Under the pieces are notes generated by a model, which worked only from the letters and a program-made list of their open reading frames with translations, was not told where the DNA came from and searched no databases. Of a stretch of DNA of 23,758 nucleotides, positions 21,966 to 23,758 are shown piece after piece; the first letter of the stretch is position 1, and every line of letters begins with the position of its first letter. Source of the DNA: Flavobacteriaceae bacterium (GTDB lineage: Bacteria; Bacteroidota; Bacteroidia; Flavobacteriales; Flavobacteriaceae); assembly GCA_013001365.1 (NCBI GenBank), contig JABDMQ010000013.1, forward strand, positions 1 through 23,758, written 5' to 3'. The position numbers were made by a program, and so were the translations under genes.

Positions 21966-23382
21966 CAGGCAAACATTCATATTCATTCTTGTCATGACCC
22001 TAGGCTTTCAAGTAATGAATGCTCAGGAAGTCATTGAGACAGATTCCACAGAAGTTGCAGAATCCTTGCCAGACACTTTAAAAAATCCGTTCATTCCTAT
22101 TAAGGTTGACGGTGTTGCTGCGGTTGTGGGAGATTTTGTTGTTTTGGACTCTGACATCGATAAGGAATATGCACAACTTAAAGCAGCAGGTATCGCAACG
22201 GAAGCAATACCAAGGTGTCAATTATTTGGTAAGTTATTGGAGGATAAATTATATGTGCATCATGCTATTCAGGATAGTTTAGAGGTCTCTGATATCGAGA
22301 TACGATCCCGGATTGACCAGCAAATTGAAGCGTTCTTGCAGCAAACCAATGGTGATATGGACAAGCTTTTAAGGCTTTATGGCAAAGAAGATGAGAAGAG
22401 CTTGAAAGATGAAATGTTCGAGATCAACAAGAACGGTAGGATGGCACAACTCATGCAGTCCAAGATAGTTGAAGATATTGAGATCACACCTGAAGAAGTG
22501 CGTCAGTTCTTCAATGCCATCCCTAAAGATTCGTTGCCGATATTCGGAACCGAACTAAAAGTAGCACAGATCGTTATCGAGCCAAAAGTAACGGAGACGG
22601 CCAAGCAAGAGACTATAGATAGGCTAAAGCAAATAAGAGAAGACATCCTGAATGGTTCGAGCTTCGCTACCAAAGTAATCCTTAATTCTGATGATGAAGC
22701 TTCTAAGCCAAATGGCGGCAAGTATACCTTGAACAGAAAACAACCACGAATGGTCAAAGAGTTCAGGGATGTGGCGTTCTCATTGCAAGAAGGTGAGATT
22801 TCGCCACCCTTTGAGACTGAATTCGGTTATCATATCATCAAACTTGAGGAAATTCAAGGGCAGAATTATGTTGTAAGGCACATCTTGATCATTCCTGAAG
22901 TAACACAAAAAGACATTGATGATGCCAAGGATAAAATCACTAAAGTAAGACAGAGCATAGTCGATGGCCTGATAACTTTTGCAGAAGCTGCAAAAGAGTC
23001 CAGTGATGAAGAAGAGACAAAGTTTGATGGTGGTCAACTGATCAATCCAGAAACTCAGGACTATAGTTTCGAATTGACGAAAATGGACCCAGAACTCTAC
23101 TCACAGATCGAAGGATTAAAGGATGGTGAGGTAACACAGCCTATTACAGAAAGAGGGCGAACAGGAGATATAAAGTTCAAGATCTTATCAGTTACGGACA
23201 GAATGGACCAACATACAGCGGATTATGCTAGAGATTATTTAAAGATCAAGCAATTGGCAGAAAATAATAAAAGCTTCAAGGCGATAGATAAATGGCAAGA
23301 TCAAAAAATTAATGACACTTACATCAAGATTAATGGCGAGCATAGAAAATGCACTTTCAGCAGTAACTGGCTAAAACAATAA
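21928..23382 (+). CDS. surA: SurA-type periplasmic chaperone/peptidyl-prolyl isomerase
   Basis: This 484-aa exported protein has the SurA order. A signal peptide precedes MNAQ at about residue 33. The N-terminal chaperone core includes VDGVAAVVGDFVVLDSDIDKEYAQLKAAG and RCQLFGKLLEDKLYVHHAI. Parvulin domain 1 is about 210-307 (VAQIVI, FGYHIIKLEE). Domain 2 is about 313-423 (VRHILIIPEVT, FAEAAKESSDEEETKFDGGQL); it lacks the FGYH end and may be inactive, its C-terminal strand reading IKFKILSV. Start choice is uncertain: ATG 21928 overlaps the upstream gene by 38 bp, while TTG 21958 would overlap by 8 bp and give a more compact signal peptide. Outer-membrane protein assembly is the family role. 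Confidence 0.9.
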   Translation: MLLRTTNSRSLINRQTFIFILVMTLGFQVMNAQEVIETDSTEVAESLPDTLKNPFIPIKVDGVAAVVGDFVVLDSDIDKEYAQLKAAGIATEAIPRCQLFGKLLEDKLYVHHAIQDSLEVSDIEIRSRIDQQIEAFLQQTNGDMDKLLRLYGKEDEKSLKDEMFEINKNGRMAQLMQSKIVEDIEITPEEVRQFFNAIPKDSLPIFGTELKVAQIVIEPKVTETAKQETIDRLKQIREDILNGSSFATKVILNSDDEASKPNGGKYTLNRKQPRMVKEFRDVAFSLQEGEISPPFETEFGYHIIKLEEIQGQNYVVRHILIIPEVTQKDIDDAKDKITKVRQSIVDGLITFAEAAKESSDEEETKFDGGQLINPETQDYSFELTKMDPELYSQIEGLKDGEVTQPITERGRTGDIKFKILSVTDRMDQHTADYARDYLKIKQLAENNKSFKAIDKWQDQKINDTYIKINGEHRKCTFSSNWLKQ

Positions 23383-23384
23383 TT

Positions 23385-23758
23385 ATGTCTGATGTCACTG
23401 CTGTAGAAAATCTGGTCGCTAAGTATCAAGCTCTTAAAAAAGAGATTGCCAAGATCATTGTTGGTCAAGATAAGGTTGTTGATCAAATCCTTATTTCCAT
23501 TTTTTCTGGAGGACATTCACTCTTGATAGGTGTTCCTGGATTGGCAAAGACGCTCATGGTAAATACCATTGCACAAGCGTTAGGGCTGGACTTCAAGAGA
23601 ATACAATTTACGCCAGACCTTATGCCAAGCGATATCTTGGGGAGTGAGATCTTGGACGAAAACAGGAATTTCAAGTTCATTAAAGGTCCAATATTCGCGA
23701 ATATCATTCTGGCAGACGAGATCAATAGGACACCTCCGAAAACACAGGCTGCTTTGCT
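23385..23758 (+). CDS. MoxR-family AAA+ ATPase, partial (C-terminus outside window)
   Basis: The frame opens 2 bp after the SurA stop and runs to the window edge (124 codons). It contains the MoxR hallmarks: IVGQDKVVDQILISIFSGGH (25-44), Walker A GVPGLAKT (49-56), and Walker B with sensor residues NIILADEINRTPPKTQAAL (106-124). MoxR ATPases are cytosolic chaperones that mature metal-cofactor or envelope complexes, usually with VWA-domain partners. Such partners may lie just beyond the edge. In the Bacteroidota the family is often followed by BatA/BatB-like genes; here that is expectation only. The short spacing to surA makes it part of the same transcript. Confidence 0.93.
   Translation, partial: MSDVTAVENLVAKYQALKKEIAKIIVGQDKVVDQILISIFSGGHSLLIGVPGLAKTLMVNTIAQALGLDFKRIQFTPDLMPSDILGSEILDENRNFKFIKGPIFANIILADEINRTPPKTQAAL

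Noticed and set aside
1..23758. tRNA, rRNA, CRISPR arrays, transposons or prophage
   Set aside because: No cloverleaf-like segments, no spaced direct repeats, no transposase or phage genes were seen; all long stretches are explained by housekeeping or envelope genes.

Overview
The window looks like a chromosomal segment of a marine-type Flavobacteriia (Bacteroidota). The evidence is AT-rich DNA, promoters of the Bacteroidota type (TTG, about 19 bp, TAnnTTTG), an almost complete lack of Shine-Dalgarno sequences, a type IX secretion (T9SS) sorting domain, a PUR-like DUF3276 protein, a long-form NusB and DUF1573 lipoproteins. There are no RNA genes, CRISPR arrays, insertion sequences or prophage genes that I can see. 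Coding density is high and no gene-free stretch exceeds 300 bp.

Layout. Positions 1-3893 read leftward: a secreted M14 zinc carboxypeptidase cut by the window edge, a PUR-like nucleic-acid-binding protein and an ABC exporter half. From 4188 a rightward cluster carries nusB, a DUF1573 lipoprotein and yajC, closed by a strong bidirectional terminator. Positions 6047-8402 read leftward as a tight pepT - DinB-like - DUF1801/YdeI-like cluster. Then come pyrD (+), a T9SS-secreted spondin-domain protein (-), a LysE-type exporter with a TTG start and an HMG-CoA lyase (+), and an ICMT-like membrane methyltransferase (-). Several convergent pairs overlap at their stop codons.

The most interesting region is 12617-14977: an outer-membrane OprO/OprP-type porin, a membrane-anchored periplasmic FMN-binding protein with a flavinylation motif, and a four-helix membrane protein with an HxH pair in helix 2. 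The three are tightly spaced and follow one strong promoter surrounded by three exact copies of TCTAAATAA, two of them in 23-bp imperfect palindromes that resemble metalloregulator boxes. I read this as a regulated envelope redox or uptake operon. guaB follows from its own promoter.

After guaB there is a leftward group: a 535-aa methyltransferase with a duplicated N-terminal module, a tiny dimeric-barrel-like protein and an SRPBCC protein. The window ends in an envelope-biogenesis operon (19138 onward): a double-parvulin PPIase, a SurA-like lipoprotein without an obvious PPIase domain, a SurA-type double-parvulin protein, and the start of a MoxR-type AAA+ ATPase. All are joined by overlaps or 2-bp gaps and served by a consensus promoter.

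All functional calls come from reading the translated sequence and remembered family motifs. No database search was made.
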